Assembly (NCBI GenBank): GCA_963678675.1
Contig: OY783192.1
Coordinates: 11,275,393 to 11,339,392, forward strand
Origin: Xiphydria camelus
Taxonomy: Eukaryota; Arthropoda; Insecta; Hymenoptera; Xiphydriidae
Direction: 5' to 3'
Length of the DNA: 64,000 nt
Shown here: positions 11,647 to 22,915 of the stretch, one piece after another
How positions within the stretch are numbered: the stretch's first letter is position 1
Layout: every line of letters starts with the position of its first letter
Notes under the pieces: generated by a model
What the model saw: the letters and a program-made list of their open reading frames with translations, nothing else
Databases searched by the model: none
What the model was told of the DNA's origin: nothing
Program-made: the position numbers and the translations under genes

Positions 11647-11977
11647 GGGCAGACCGGGACACATTTGGACACTTTTGGAAAGATGGTAGGCGTGAAGGCA
11701 GTTTATTATAATTTCAAAGTGGAAAATGTGAAACTACATTGTGTTCTTTATACCCTTTGATATTCAACGGATTTTTTGTTGAAAAAGAAAATATTTATCT
11801 TGTAAATCTAATTTTATTGAAATATTGCATTTGTCCCCAAATGTACCCCATATACGGGGCACATTTAGACATGCACAATTAAAAAAATAATAATCGAATT
11901 TCTACCAGTAAATGGACAAATGCTTTAAATTTACAAAATATCGTATCGATCGAGATTTATACTAAATTGGACATATG

Positions 11978-13087
11978 GGGCATTCTCTGTCAAGACAGCC
12001 ACCTTTTTCATGAGGGTCTCAAAAAAATCTGATTTTTATTTACATAGTCATACTTGATGAAAAAACATTACCTACATTTTTTAGATTTTTTTCACGCGCC
12101 GTTAATGGTATACATCGATTTGAAAAATAAATTTTACCTTTAAAGTTTCAAGTATACTAATAATCTCATAAACAACTTTGTATACATGAAAATTTTTTTT
12201 CTCAATTTAAAAAAAAATTGTAAAAATTTTTAAGTGACATTAAAAGGCATTTTCTTACGAGAAAGTGAACAAAGCACCAGAAAATATTTATTTCGCCAAT
12301 GCGACAGTCTCGATTTTTCTTAAAAAAAATTCAGTATACATTTGAAATCAATAAAAACTGTGTAGAAAAAATTTTGGTAGTGGGAGGGCCATTTCTTCAT
12401 GAAGAAAAAAATTCTTTTTAAGTTTTTTGTCTTTAAAAAAATGTTTTTTCATCCAAAAATATTCTTTATCCTTCTATGCATCTATGCATAGAAACATAAA
12501 GAACATTTTCGGATTTTTGAAAAAATGTTTAAGAGAAAAAACTTAAAAAGAATTTGTTTAAAAATCAGAAAATTTTCTTTATCCTTCTATGCATCTATGC
12601 ATAGAAGGATACACAACATTCTGATTAAAAAAATTTTTTTAAGACAAAAAACTTAAAAAGAATTTTTTTCTTCATGAAGAAATGGCCCTCCCACTACCAA
12701 ATTTTTTTCTGCAGTTTTTATTGATTTCAAATGTACTGAATTATTTTAAGAAAAATCGACTGTCGCATTGGCGAAATAAATATTTTCTGGTTTTATTCAC
12801 TTTTTTGTAAGAAAATGCCTTTTAATGTCACTTAAAAATTTTTGTATATTTTTTTTTGAAAAATTGAGAAAGAACCAAAAATTTTTACATATACAAAGTT
12901 GTTTATGAGATTAATAGTTTACTTGAAACTTTAAAGTTAAAATTTATTTTTCAAATTGATGTATACCATTAACGGCGCCTGAAAAAAATGTAGGTAATGC
13001 TTTTTCATCAAGTATGACTATGTAAATAAAAATCAGATTTTTTTGAGACCCTCATGAAAAAGGTGGCTGTCTTGACAGAGAATGCCC
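11978..13087. mobile_element. Large foldback element, 1.1 kb, nearly loopless
   Basis: Two arms of about 550 bp meet near 12540. Ends GGGCATTCTCTGTCAAGACA are reverse complements. CATATG flanks both ends (11972-11977, 13088-13093); because CATATG is its own complement it cannot be told whether it is a 6-bp target duplication, part of the TIR, or whether TA inside it is the true duplication. It interrupts the pogo-like coding fragment. No ORF of its own. Confidence 0.9.
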
Positions 13088-13093
13088 CATATG

Positions 13094-13259
13094 CTTGAAC
13101 TCGGGTAGTTCCCTTTTTCTCCGGCGGTTTTGGTAATATGCCAATTATGTCCTGTCTGTTAACAGTTGTGGAGTCTTCGACATTTGGAAAATTAAATCCT
13201 CGGTTGCCTCTTCTTCTCAAAAAACTTATAAGATATTCAAAGGCTTCATCTTCCTTCAT
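13094..13259 (-). pseudogene. C-terminal domain of pogo-type element protein
   Basis: Minus strand: MKEDEAFEYLISFLRRRGNR, then FNFPNVEDSTTVNRQDIIG and ILPKPPEKKGTTRVQAY. The pattern (aromatic-rich strand, 'F P..ED...V.R.DIIG.LP.P') is shared with fragments at 28900-29090 and 53593-53832, all near the end of TA-flanked elements. After the foldback insertion the frame would continue in sequence near 11970. The function is unproven; it is the usual C-terminus of proteins carried by these pogo-like families. It is truncated and lacks the catalytic domain. Confidence 0.65.
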
Positions 13260-13407
13260 GACTTGACCAACGCAGTTTGACTGGCTTTGTCCAAATGTGC
13301 CCCACCCTACTTTTCCAAACTAAAATTGCTCTACATAATTTTGAAGTTAGAGACTGTTCAATCTATTTGCAGGAAATTATTACATTTTAATGCGCTATTT
13401 TGACATA

Positions 13408-13621
13408 TTAGGTTGTAACATAAATTTGGAATAATTCTTGTTTTTTCAGGTGTGTAAAGCAAATTCAGTGACGTGTTATACCTCATTTGAAAGCTCGTTT
13501 TCTTGCGGTTATTTTAAGGTATAAACTGTTTTGCTGCGGTTCGTGGTTAAAAAGTTACGCCATTTAGAACAATGTCGACTCAACGTCAAAAACGTTATTC
13601 CAAATTTATGTTATAACCTAA
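13408..13621. mobile_element. Mariner MITE, 214 bp
   Basis: TA flanks lie at 13406-13407 and 13622-13623. Ends TTAGGTTGTAACATAAATTT and the complement of TTAGGTTATAACATAAATTT then GGAATAA resemble the well-known mariner TIR that begins TTAGGTT. No coding content. Confidence 0.85.
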
Positions 13622-14150
13622 TATTATTGGTATTAAACTATTCCTAGACACAGTAACTTAACACACAAAGAATCATTAAAAATACTGACACTTTGCATTA
13701 AAAATAACGTTTTGGAATAAAGCTACCACAACAACAGCAACTGCCATGAGTACAGAGACTACTAGTGACCTCTTACGCACTATTGGTGAATGTCTTCCTT
13801 ATCTGTACCTATATTTTAGGGCGGCAAATTTTAAATGTCCAAATGTACCCCACGTCCGAATGTGCCTCGGTCTCCCCTATACGACAAACACGACTTTATA
13901 ACTCAACGTTTTTGTGTCAACTGACGCAGAAACACACTAAACAGCTAACTGCGCTATGCTTATCATAGGACGCGGAGAGGGGATGGGAAGATGTTTTCTC
14001 GTTATTTGGGGTCTCAGGTGTAATGCCGGAAGTACACACGCTCGCTGAGGCGACCCGAGGCCAGGCGAGAGCGAGAGTGTACCTGGTGCTCTCGCCTCGT
14101 CGAAGGGCCTTTCGCCTCGCCCTCAGAGCGCTCGGTCTAGAAGTAGTCCA

Positions 14151-16101
14151 AGAGCCAGAGCCAAAAAAGGTCTCTGAATTTAATAAGCCCAGTTTTTTTT
14201 ATAGTTTATTACAGTGGTTGTGTAGACAAACATACTGCGGTCAGTCAAGCGAAAGCTGGGGCATATGTCTCAGGGACGCTATCAAAGTTGTCGTTCCTGC
14301 CGGGGTAATAATTTGAATTTAATAAGGTTGAAAATCGGTATACAACTTGTATATTGCATATAAATAAAGGTTACGAAGTCAGTCAGCTGAATGTGGGGGC
14401 GGAGCTGGTCAGTCAGCAAAAAAAGAAATGTAAATTTCGCGCGCGCTCGGCGTTGCAGGCGATTTCAAATCAGAGTATAGGAAAGAGCGCAGGTATACTC
14501 GTAGGGGGGGTAAGAGACAATAGCTCGGGGTCTGTTCCGTCGCACCGAGCGTACACATAGGTCGTAAATATCACGGACAATTCGTTAACAGCCATCTCCC
14601 GCAGTGCCCGCTTTGACCGGTACCGTCATAAAAGTGATCTGAGCCGGCTAAAGGAGAGGAGTGTCCAATGCCGCCGATGAACAATTGGGGAATTTTGATA
14701 CTTAGTTTTTCCATTTCGCCAGCGTCATCGACATCCCTCCTCTGGCCGGTCAGGGCGCGTCGCGTCACGTTAGCCCACGCTATCCCCTCCATTGGACTAC
14801 GATACGAATATATAAATTATTATTTAACGAACTAGATTCAATAGGCTATTAATTAGTTATAATATAATAATATTGAAAATGTATTATATATGTACAGAAT
14901 AGACATTACAAATAATATTTTAATAGCTCATTCATTATCAAATTCTGCCTCCGAATCATCAAATTCGTTGATTTCGCTTAAACGTCAACAACGCAACTTC
15001 TTACTTCAATAGGTGTTCAAGTCATATCGATAATAAGTACGAAATAAACTATTTTGAGCATGCACAAAATGTTTATATTGAATTGTATCTTACCTTAACT
15101 CTTGTCTATACTTTTTACTTAAAGCCGTAAACTTTCTGTAGCAAACTACATGGTAGCACTCAATTTGTCCTGGATTCGACGGCAAAGATATATTGTCATA
15201 CGTTAAATTATATTTTGCACGAATTCGTAAAATTGCTTTACAATTTGTTAAAGTCTTCTCTGTAAATGATATTAATAGCTGATGCTTCTTGAGGCAGAAT
15301 ACACAAATTTTGTTCATTTTGAAACGAAACACATGCGTCACTCACTACGGTTTAACCATTGTTCAATACAACACGAATTGAGTGACACTTGATGGTTGAT
15401 AGTACATTGAAGGACATGCTTTTAGCCCCGATTTATATATTCTCATCGTAGCCCAATGAAAGGGATAGCGTGGGCTAACGTGACGCGACGCAACGCACCC
15501 TGATCGGCCAGGGGAAGGATGTCGATGACGCTGGCGAAATGGAAAAACTAAGTATCAAAATTCCCCAATTGTTCATCGGCGGCATCGGACACTCCTCTCC
15601 TTTAGCCAGCTCGGGTCACTTTTATGACGGTACCGGTCAAAGCGGGCACTGCGGGAGATGGCTGTTAACGAATTGTCCGTGATATTTACGACCTATGTGT
15701 ACGCTCGGTGCAACGGAACAGACCCCGAGCTATTGTCTCTTACCCCCCCTACGAGTATACCTGCGCTCTTTCCTATACTCTGATTGGAAATCGCCTGCAA
15801 CGCCGAGCGCGCGCGAAATTTACATTTCTTTTTTTGCTGACTGACCAGCTCCGCCCCCACATTCAGCTGACTGACTTCGTAACCTTTATTTATATGCAAT
15901 ATACAAGTTGTATACCGATTTTCAACCTTATTAAATTCAAATTATTACCCCGGCAGGAACGACAACTTTGATAGCGTCCCTGAGACATATGCCCCAGCCT
16001 TCGCTTGACTGACCGCAGTATGTTTGTCTACACAACCACTGTAATAAACTATAAAAAAACTGGGCTTATTAAATTCAGAGACCTTTTTTGGCTCTGGCTC
16101 T
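14151..16101. mobile_element. Long-inverted-repeat element A (670-bp arms) carrying an N-terminal exon
   Basis: Arms 14151-14819 and 15432-16101 are reverse complements with few differences; the loop is 14820-15431. The loop contains a short exon with a splice donor (15094-15317) of the nuclease-like family described at 26482, 43601 and 45076. Arm ends carry 'ggtcagggcgcgtcgcgtca', related to two CCAAT-containing repeats at 16900-17000. Mirrored 68-codon frames in the arms are artefacts. Family unassigned. Confidence 0.8.
15094..15317 (-). CDS. First exon of the nuclease-like/CXC TE protein family
   Basis: ATG at 15317 gives MNKICVFCLKKHQLLISFTE, then a helical stretch and YDNISLPSNPGQIECYHVV followed by CYRKFTALSKKYRQELR. 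The CxxC...HxxCYxxFT arrangement matches the N-terminal zinc-binding-like region that I recall in multi-copy metazoan proteins bearing GCDTT motifs. The exon ends TTAAG before GTAAGA (donor at 15093-15088), so it is spliced, but the downstream exons are missing: the right arm of element A follows. Another in-frame GTG lies upstream; ATG is preferred. Role unknown; family assignment is from motif pattern only. Confidence 0.6.
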
Positions 16102-16375
16102 CCGACTAAAGCGGTCTAGAAGCATTAGAATCCGAGCATAGTTGCCGGTCCTCACATTTTGCATACTCAACGGTCTCCAGTGCCTGCATTATATACGTCG
16201 AATACTAAATCGGTCTTGTAAATGGGAGAATGACGAATTCAATAGATGACCGATCGGGAAGACCTAACCCCTGACTCATAAAGAATCAAAGAATCAGTTC
16301 ACCATTCGAGGTAGCTCGACTCATCCGTGTGGTTATAAATGAGCATCCGCGCGGTACCCCCTTAAGGCCTAACTC

Positions 16376-16796
16376 AGACGCTGCAAATTTCCGGCGACAG
16401 CAGTGCGACAAAGCGGTCGCACTCTGTCGAGAGTAGCGGAGACACGGCAAATCAGCACGAAGTCGCTGCAAAGCACTCAGACGGTGCTACTCGTAGAGTC
16501 GGAGTCGACGACAGTCGCAATGCGTCGCAGGTACCACCGACAAAATTGTCGCAGGTGTAACTCAGACGTTGCGACAGTTCGACAACAACCGAACAACTGT
16601 TGACCACCTCCCACCTCGCGATTGTCTGTATGACATCTACAGTGGCGGTGGCGTGTTAGTTTGTCGTTCATCTGCTCACACGGTGCGACTGCACGGCGAT
16701 AAAACTGTCACTGGAAAGTCGTCGATTGCTGCGACAGCACAGCGACCGTTTTGTCGCACTGCTGTCACAGGAAAGTCGCACCGTCTGAGTTAGGCC
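16376..16796. mobile_element. Harbinger-like MITE, 421 bp, TAA duplication
   Basis: TAA at 16373-16375 and 16797-16799. Ends are GGCCTAACTCAGACG and its complement, with arms of about 60 bp rich in GCGACA words (cgacagcagtgcgacaaa). The TAA duplication fits PIF/Harbinger. No coding content. Confidence 0.75.
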
Positions 16797-16799
16797 TAA

Positions 16800-17269
16800 C
16801 CGTTAGATACGACACTCAGGAAATCCTTAGCGTCATACTCTTTCCCGTTAGACACGAGTATCAGAAAATCCCCGGCGTCATCTTTTGTTCCACCATTATT
16901 CCTCCTCTAGCCAATCAGGGCGCATCGCGTCAGCTAACGCGATCTACACCGTCATCCTCGTCTAGCCAATCAGGGCGTACCGTATCAGCCCACGCTATCC
17001 CCGCTACTGTTAGATGTAAGATATGTATATGTATGAGCCGCAACCGAATGCACATCATTCCCTGTGAATATTTTCGTTTCATGCCAGTTTCATTTTACTG
17101 CCTACCACGCCTTATAAGAAGATTCACTTCAAAATTGTTGTCAACGAAAATTAAAATCGTTTCTTTTGTCTCATTTCCTCTACCACGCATCCTACACTGT
17201 ATTCTTCCATTAAAATATCATTCAGATGTTTCACATCTACCAGGCGTCCTGTGACGGCTCTTTCTTTTT
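16800..17269. repeat. Two copies of a CCAAT-containing repeat; otherwise empty
   Basis: CTAGCCAATCAGGGCG occurs at about 16909 and 16965, each followed by 'catcgcgtcag' or 'taccgtatcag'. It is related to the inner arm ends of element A (14735-14800). An open frame of 167 codons over this stretch has no protein-like features. Confidence 0.55.
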
Positions 17270-17560
17270 TTCCACGTGTTTTTCTAACAGTAGAGGCTTC
17301 TTCACAGTGCTTGATATTTTAAGTTATGAGCACGTAGACGGTTTCGAATAATCTCACCGGATATATTTATACCTTTTTTCTAAATTCGCTTGTCCACTAC
17401 GCAACGATAGTCGAGAATTCATCGAAAACGTTTCCACAATCTTTTTGTCCTGCTTGGCTGTCGTTTTTTGCACCGAACCACGTTCCGGTAGGTCATCGAC
17501 ATTTTTTTGTCTCTTGAAACCGCTTTACCCACTTATTTACAAATGCCTTCGATCATCTCA
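17270..17560 (-). pseudogene. Tc1-like transposase, N-terminal/middle remnant
   Basis: Minus strand reads KWVKRFQETKNVDDLPERG, KTTAKQDKKIVETFSMNSRL, then IIRNRLRAHNLKYQAL and, after a frameshift, KKPLLLEKHVEK. This order (first HTH, GRPR-like linker, second HTH, 'IRNRL...KKPLL..KH') is the standard N-terminal half of Tc1 transposases. Several stops and shifts; the DDE part is missing. It differs from the MKSSLYRP-type copy at 10049, so it is a second Tc1 family. Confidence 0.75.
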
Positions 17561-17814
17561 TCTATTTAGCAGCTGCTTCTCGCATCATTTTTGGTCTTCT
17601 CGGGTGTATGCAGAGTAACATGGCTTCGAATCGTTTTACGTACGCGACACTCAAAGTTCGATACGTCGTTCTCTCGCAACGGTTGGATGACAAATGATTA
17701 ATTCTCTATAATGCGTAGTAGGGGAAGAGTTCCTCTATCTAAATGCTTTGGAATTTTCCATCTAACGGTTTCTAGACAAAAGTTTTGCTGATTACGCTCT
17801 TATTAGACAAACTG

Positions 17815-17866
17815 TAGTGTAAACCGGGAGAATATGGCACATCGGGTAATATGGGACAGTTCGATA
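17815..17866. repeat. Orphan end of a pogo-like element
   Basis: TAAACCGGGAGAATATGGCA followed by 'catcgggtaatatgggaca' has the form of the 'GGGG..ACATTTGG'-type TA-element ends. No matching opposite end was found. Confidence 0.45.
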
Positions 17867-18361
17867 GTTTCTTTCAAAGCCAACAGTTGGCATCAATGGT
17901 CCTATTAACATGTTAGTGTGAGACAGTAACCACGCGTGAATTATTTACAAATAAAATTTATTAGTTTTTTTTTTAGTGAATAACGTCAGTGTAAGGGTAA
18001 ATACCGTTGAAAAATTTTCTTATGTTAGAGTTGGCTTCAGGAGAGTGCACTCTCCTATAACTCTAACTATAAATTACTAGAGCACCGTCCCAACCACTAT
18101 CAAAGTCAAATGTCACAGAAGTTCAAAAATCGGTGATTCTCGTCTGACATACTGTATATCAATAATTTTTTTAAACGGAATATTTTTTCGAATAAGAAAT
18201 GGCACTCTATTTTTATTAAACGTAATTTTTGTGGGTTCCTACACAGTTCTTGACGTATTTTTAACATTTTAATGTTTTTCGAGGGGTTCTTACTACAAAA
18301 TACGCTCTTACGTATATTCCGACGGCTGTGAATAGAATATAAATACATGCAACGACTTTAT
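17867..18361. other. AT-rich, no gene seen
   Basis: A short palindrome (gagagtgcactctcct) lies at about 18041-18056. An 80-codon minus frame at 18106-18348 is lysine/phenylalanine-rich with no recognisable domain. Confidence 0.4.
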
Positions 18362-18486
18362 GATGTCACACGAAAATTGGGAGCACTAAATGATTTCGTA
18401 GTTTGATTTGTTTGCAGGAGCCAACCTGACTTTATCGAATAGTTATAACAAGATTTCTTATGGTAGCCATCAACAAACCTCTTTAA

Positions 18487-18876
18487 CGTGTTCCGTGCCG
18501 CGTCGGGGGGCGTATACGACCCACGCTGAACTTTCCGTTCAGGCCACTTGGAATTCTCATTGAAAAACGAAGAATTTTTTTAAAAATTTATTGTGGAGTC
18601 AAATATAGGCACCTTACATCATGTATACCGTGTTAATAAAAAATCAAATTTGTTATTGTTATTAATAATTAATAATAATAAAAATTTTAATTTCTTGCTT
18701 TGTTGTCTAATGCATATTAAAATGTATAACCTTTTCTTGCTAATTATGGCTTTGTACTATTGAAAAATTGTAAGGCCTACGTCAAAAACGAGTTTATTTA
18801 ATTGTAAAAGCGTGGGTCGTATACGCCCCACGCGGCCCGAACGGAATCTTCAAAAATCGGTCCGGCACGGAACGTG
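18487..18876. mobile_element. TTAA MITE, 390 bp (second copy)
   Basis: TTAA at 18483-18486 and 18877-18880; ends CGTGTTCCGTGCCGC and CCGGCACGGAACGTG. Same family as 8487-8879. The LIR1 left arm gives the pre-insertion state ('caaaaggtctattgatggc', complement 'caacaaacctcttt..aca'), so insertion followed arm formation. Confidence 0.9.
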
Positions 18877-19489
18877 TTAAACAAGCTTTACTAAATTCCA
18901 CGAGACGGGATACGGGTCGAAGCGATGTTGAAATTTGTCGTAAGTACTCTAAAAATCTAATAGAGCTCAAAATCTTGTACCTGTTAACTCACCTGTCAAT
19001 TTTCTTGCTGTTTTGATTCGCAAGTAATTAACATTGAGGCGATATCTTTTCAAGAAGCAATGCATTAGGATGTGCAAACCCGGTCAAAATAAACATCTTA
19101 CAATTATCTGCGGTCCGAGTTTAATTGGGGAATATGACGTCGTAGTTCGACATAAAGAAGTTTAATTTTTTCTATAATAAAATATTTATTATTATTATAT
19201 TAGATTTATAACTTACTAGCAGCCCGTCCCGGCTTCGCACGGGTAGATTGTGGATTGATTTTGTCCGTCCACCATTGTTTAAATACATTTTTAATACAAA
19301 ACTTTTAGTACTTTTCCCGGGCTACGCAATGGTCATATTGGATTTGACCTTGACCATGACCTTCAAGGTTATATCAAGGTCAAATTAATTTTTTTTCACG
19401 TTCAAATGTGTCATTGACCATTTTTTTCGTGTTACCTTTATTGTCAGCGGAGGTCAAATTTAGGTCAAGTATAGTTCGACTTTTTGAAC

Positions 19490-20110
19490 ACCCTGTATAA
19501 GATTTACTAACTCAGAAACCTTCGCGGATATGCGTCCAACTGTTCCCCAAATTTTCATCGCAATCGGATGAACGGTTTAGGAAGGCATAATAATCATCCG
19601 TACCGGTACTTTTTGAACACCCTGTATAAGATTTACTAACTCAGGAACCTTCGCGGGCATGCGTCCAACCATTTCCCAAAGTTTCATCGCAATCGGATGA
19701 ACGGTTTAGGAAGGCATAATAATCATCCGTACCGGTACTTTTTGCACACCCTGTATAAGATTTACTAACTCAAACCTTCGCGGATATGCGTCCAACTGTT
19801 CCCCAAATTTTCATCGCAATCGGATGAACGGTTTAGGAAGGCATAATAATCATCCGTACCGGTACTTTTTGAACACCCTGTATAAGATTTACTAACTCAG
19901 AAACCTTCGCGGGCATGCGTCCAACCATTCCCCAAAGTTTCATCGCAATCGGATGAACGGTTTAGGAAGGCATAATAATCATCAGTACCGGTACTTTTTG
20001 AATACCCTGTATAAGATTTACTAACTCAGAAACCTTCGCGGGCATGCGTCCAACCATTCCCCAAAGTTTCATCGCAATCGGATGAAGGGTTTAGGAAAGC
20101 ATTTCATATT
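19490..20110. repeat. 129-bp minisatellite, inverted, about 5 copies
   Basis: The complement of the left-arm array: GCATAATAATCAT starts (or the last, diverged, GCATTTCAT) at 19585, 19714, 19841, 19970 and 20100 with 127-130 bp spacing. Two fewer copies than the left arm. Confidence 0.93.
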
Positions 20111-20363
20111 ACCTTAAAGGTCACGGTCAAGGTCAAATCCAATACGACCATTGGGTAGCCACGGGAAAATCCTTAAAGTTTTGTATTAAACATTTTTCTC
20201 TAAAATGTTTTCCCGTTGAGATAATCCAGCTTGCGCGAATAGTATGCGCAGTAGCGCCACACACACACTGACGCAGTCACATGTATACGGCTTACGTCTG
20301 ACGCTCGATTTCCCAGGAAGGTCCCACCGTAGAGCCATAGCATAGATGTTTACACATCAAAAG

Positions 20364-21116
20364 ATCAGATAGGTCCCATGTGTAGGAATTCGTGGGAATC
20401 TATATGATTGTGAGGAATACATAAAGACAACGCAAATCGTCTTTATGTAGTCGCACAAAATGTACCTATTTATCAATGCATGCTTCAGAGCATTTTATCT
20501 ATAGGGTGGACGAATGAAAATGCCGAAGCTACACCAATGAATGCATAAAAACATTTTCGTTGCACATTTAGATGATCTTATACATTTATCAGTGCTACGT
20601 CAAAACGTTCTCACTTGACTCTCACGTTTCTATGGTCCACGAAATTGTGTCAAAGCTGCATGAAACTTAAATAGGGTTCAAATGGAGACTGATGGATGTC
20701 ACATGGGAACTCATGTGAGGGAATACGTAGACCTCTGTAGGCCCTGCATACGTCCCCGTGTGGGTCCCACATGAGTTCCCATGTGAGATCCACATAGAGA
20801 CCTTGCTAAAATTCGCATGTGACATCCACATGTGTTCCCATTTGAATCTCCTACGTGGAATCCGCCTGATTTTGTTTAATCGGGGAGGACCACCTAGAAT
20901 GAATTCTAATTCAAACGTATCCATACAAATATTCAAAAAAGGAGATATTGTCTGATATACTTCTTTGCGACATTAGGGTGTATGTCAAACGCAGTGCTAC
21001 CAATTTTAAATTGTTCAAAAACCTGGCACGAGGGACCTTAAGATAATTTAACTAGTCTTTCCATTTAGATCTTTAACTAAAAGCTATGAAGCAAGAAACT
21101 AATTTAAATGTATTAC
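20364..21116. repeat. Intronic/intergenic, with a degenerate foldback
   Basis: At about 20685-20870 ACATGGGAACTCATGTGA-type words occur in both orientations (acatgagttcccatgtgaga, catgtgttcccat), forming a degenerate foldback. 20945-21000 matches 3945-4010 inverted. No FAM98 exon recognised here. Confidence 0.5.
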
Positions 21117-21407
21117 CACAAATGATTTTACTGTGACATCCAGCCGCTTAAGAAGCATTTCGCGACGTATTTTATACTCTTCGTTCAATTCTTTCTGTAA
21201 TTCTTCTAATTTTTCCCATTGGTCATTTGATAGTTCACCAAAAAATATGGGTTTACCCAAAAGATCAGAGGGAATCTGTCCAATAACTTCATTTATTTTC
21301 GTTATAAGCTTTTTGAAGAGTAACTCGGCGGTAACATTGTCCGGTGGTTTTTGGAATTTTAATGCCAGTAACATATTCTTCAGACACTTTGCTGTGACGC
21401 TTTCATT
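21117..21407 (-). CDS. FAM98: FAM98-family protein, internal exon
   Basis: A 97-codon exon in one open phase. It begins after an acceptor (TTTTCAG, AG at 21409-21408) with NESVTAKCLKNMLLALKFQK, continues through IPSDLLGKPIFFGELSNDQW, and ends EEYKIRREMLLKRLDVTVKS then FV before a GTAATA donor (21116-21111). The 'EYK.RR.MLLKRLDVTVQSF' block is the hallmark of FAM98 proteins (FAM98A/B/C in vertebrates), which join the tRNA-ligase complex with RTCB, DDX1 and ASHWIN and can bind RNA. Vertebrate FAM98 proteins are about 330-520 residues, so the remaining exons lie elsewhere; I found none in this window, although introns here are packed with transposons. Base composition and preserved splice sites look functional. 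Confidence 0.93.
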
Positions 21408-21485
21408 CTGAAAATTACAATAAAGTGATAGTTACTACAATGATTATACATTAGTTTACTTATACCATATTCACACATATATTCA

Positions 21486-21694
21486 GTGATTCTGAGGATG
21501 GTAGTCATAGAATGGTGCTATATAGTGTTTGTAGAATATATTCTATGAACTTTTGGCCCGAGGGCGCCATACGATTGGCTGCGACGAGGTACACTTCCCG
21601 TTATAGTCAGTCGTCGAGGTGCAGGTAGTGACTGATTGCTAGTCTACAAAGCGCTATGTAACATATCGTCCTATAACTACCATCCTTGGATTCA
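21486..21694. repeat. Small inverted-repeat element, about 210 bp
   Basis: TGATTCTGAGGATGGTAGT at 21488 and ACTACCATCCTTGGATTCA at about 21676 are imperfect complements. Inside, 'gccatacgattggct' is related to the right end of the foldback at 25714-25972. Confidence 0.6.
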
Positions 21695-21863
21695 GTTTGT
21701 ATATCCTCATCACATTAGAGGTATAATAAGAAAAAATAGTAATTTACAAAATTTTATAAAATTATCACGAAATTATAATTTAATGCAAATAAGAATAATT
21801 AATTCTTAGTAAAACTGGCTACTGATATAACCGTTTAGTGGACATTACATCATGCGTAATATA

Positions 21864-22915
21864 CAGGGTGGTCCAGATTTAACGTCATTAATTTTGATAG
21901 GTGATAGAACACCAAGAAAAAAGTAGACTTTCATGAGAAAATTCTTTGTTTAAATATTTACTAACAAAGATTCAGAGTGTCAAAGTTGTAAAAAAATGGT
22001 TTTCTCATCATAACTTCTAAACCACTGGACCGATTTCCATGAAATTTCGCACACAGACTAATGTAGCGCAACTCTAAGTAATGATTAAAATAATTTTTTA
22101 AATTCTCCAGTGGCGTATATACTGGGGACCGATACCCCCTTCTCTCCCTCCCAATTTTTGGCGCCACTGGATATTTTACAAAGAAAATAAAAATTTTGAA
22201 TTCCCTGTTTAATTTAGAAAAAAAATTACCCTTGCAAATTTTTGATTTATGGCTTCGTATTTGAGATATTTAAATTTATAGAGTTGCAGACAGGTCAAAA
22301 CTGTTTTCAACATTTTATTACTGACTAGACATACATCAAAGATACAACAAAAAAATATATATAATATAAATACAAATAAATTATAAAAAAAATTTTTTAA
22401 TAATTAATTTACCATTTATTTATTTTTTTTTTTCGTATCTTTGATGTATGTCTAGTCAGTAATAAAATGTTGAAAACAGTTTTGGCCTCTCATATCATAT
22501 TTTCTTGGTAGTTCAATCATAAGTTTTGGCCTGTCTGCAACCCTATAAATTCAAATATCTCAAAAATGAAGCCATAAATCAAAAATTTGCAAGGGTAATT
22601 TTTTTTCTAAATTAAAGAGGGGATTAAAAAATTTTATTTTCTTTGTAAAATATCCAGTGGCGCCGAAAATTGGGAGGGGGAGAAGGGGGTACCGGCCCCC
22701 AGTATCTACGCCACTGGAGAATTTAAAAAATGATTTTTTCATCATTACTCTTAGAGGTGCACTACATTAGTCTGTTTGCGAAATTTCATGGAAATCGGTC
22801 CAGTGGTTTAGAAGTTATGATGAGAAAACTATTTTTTTTACAACTTTGACACCCTGTATCTTTGTTAGTAAACATTTCAACAAAAAATTTTCTAATTTTT
22901 TCCAGGCACCCGTTT
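21864..22915. mobile_element. TA-type foldback element, right end eroded
   Basis: TA plus CAGGGTGGTCCAGATTTAAC at 21862 marks the left end. Arms about 21890-22400 and 22430-22915 are reverse complements (landmarks: 'accactggaccgatttccat' near 22022, its complement near 22793). The inner ends 'gactagacatacatcaaaga' flank a short AT loop. The right CAGGG end is missing; CACCCTGTA at 22850 is internal. No coding content. Confidence 0.75.

Larger units (their letters stand above)
11647..13877. mobile_element. Pogo-like TA element, 2.2 kb, defective
   Basis: TA flanks lie at 11645-11646 and 13878-13879. Ends are GGGCAGACCGGGACACATTT and, reversed, GGGGAGACCGAGGCACATTC, with subterminal repeats of the ACATTTGGAC type near both ends. 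It keeps only a C-terminal coding piece (13094-13259) and hosts two later insertions, the foldback at 11978-13087 and the mariner MITE at 13408-13621. Confidence 0.85.
18362..20363. repeat. LIR1 right arm
   Basis: Reverse complement of 1365-2884 and 4080-4410, carrying a five-copy 129-bp array and one TTAA MITE insertion (18487-18876) absent from the left arm. Outer end at about 20363. Confidence 0.85.

Noticed and set aside
14354..15899. Identical 68-codon frames on opposite strands
   Set aside because: Mirror images produced by the arms of element A.
16751..17254. 167-codon open frame on the plus strand
   Set aside because: Runs from a MITE into CCAAT repeats and the antisense of a Tc1 remnant; no protein features.
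20667..20936. 89-codon minus frame near FAM98 as a possible additional exon
   Set aside because: It is a translation of the degenerate foldback and does not resemble FAM98.
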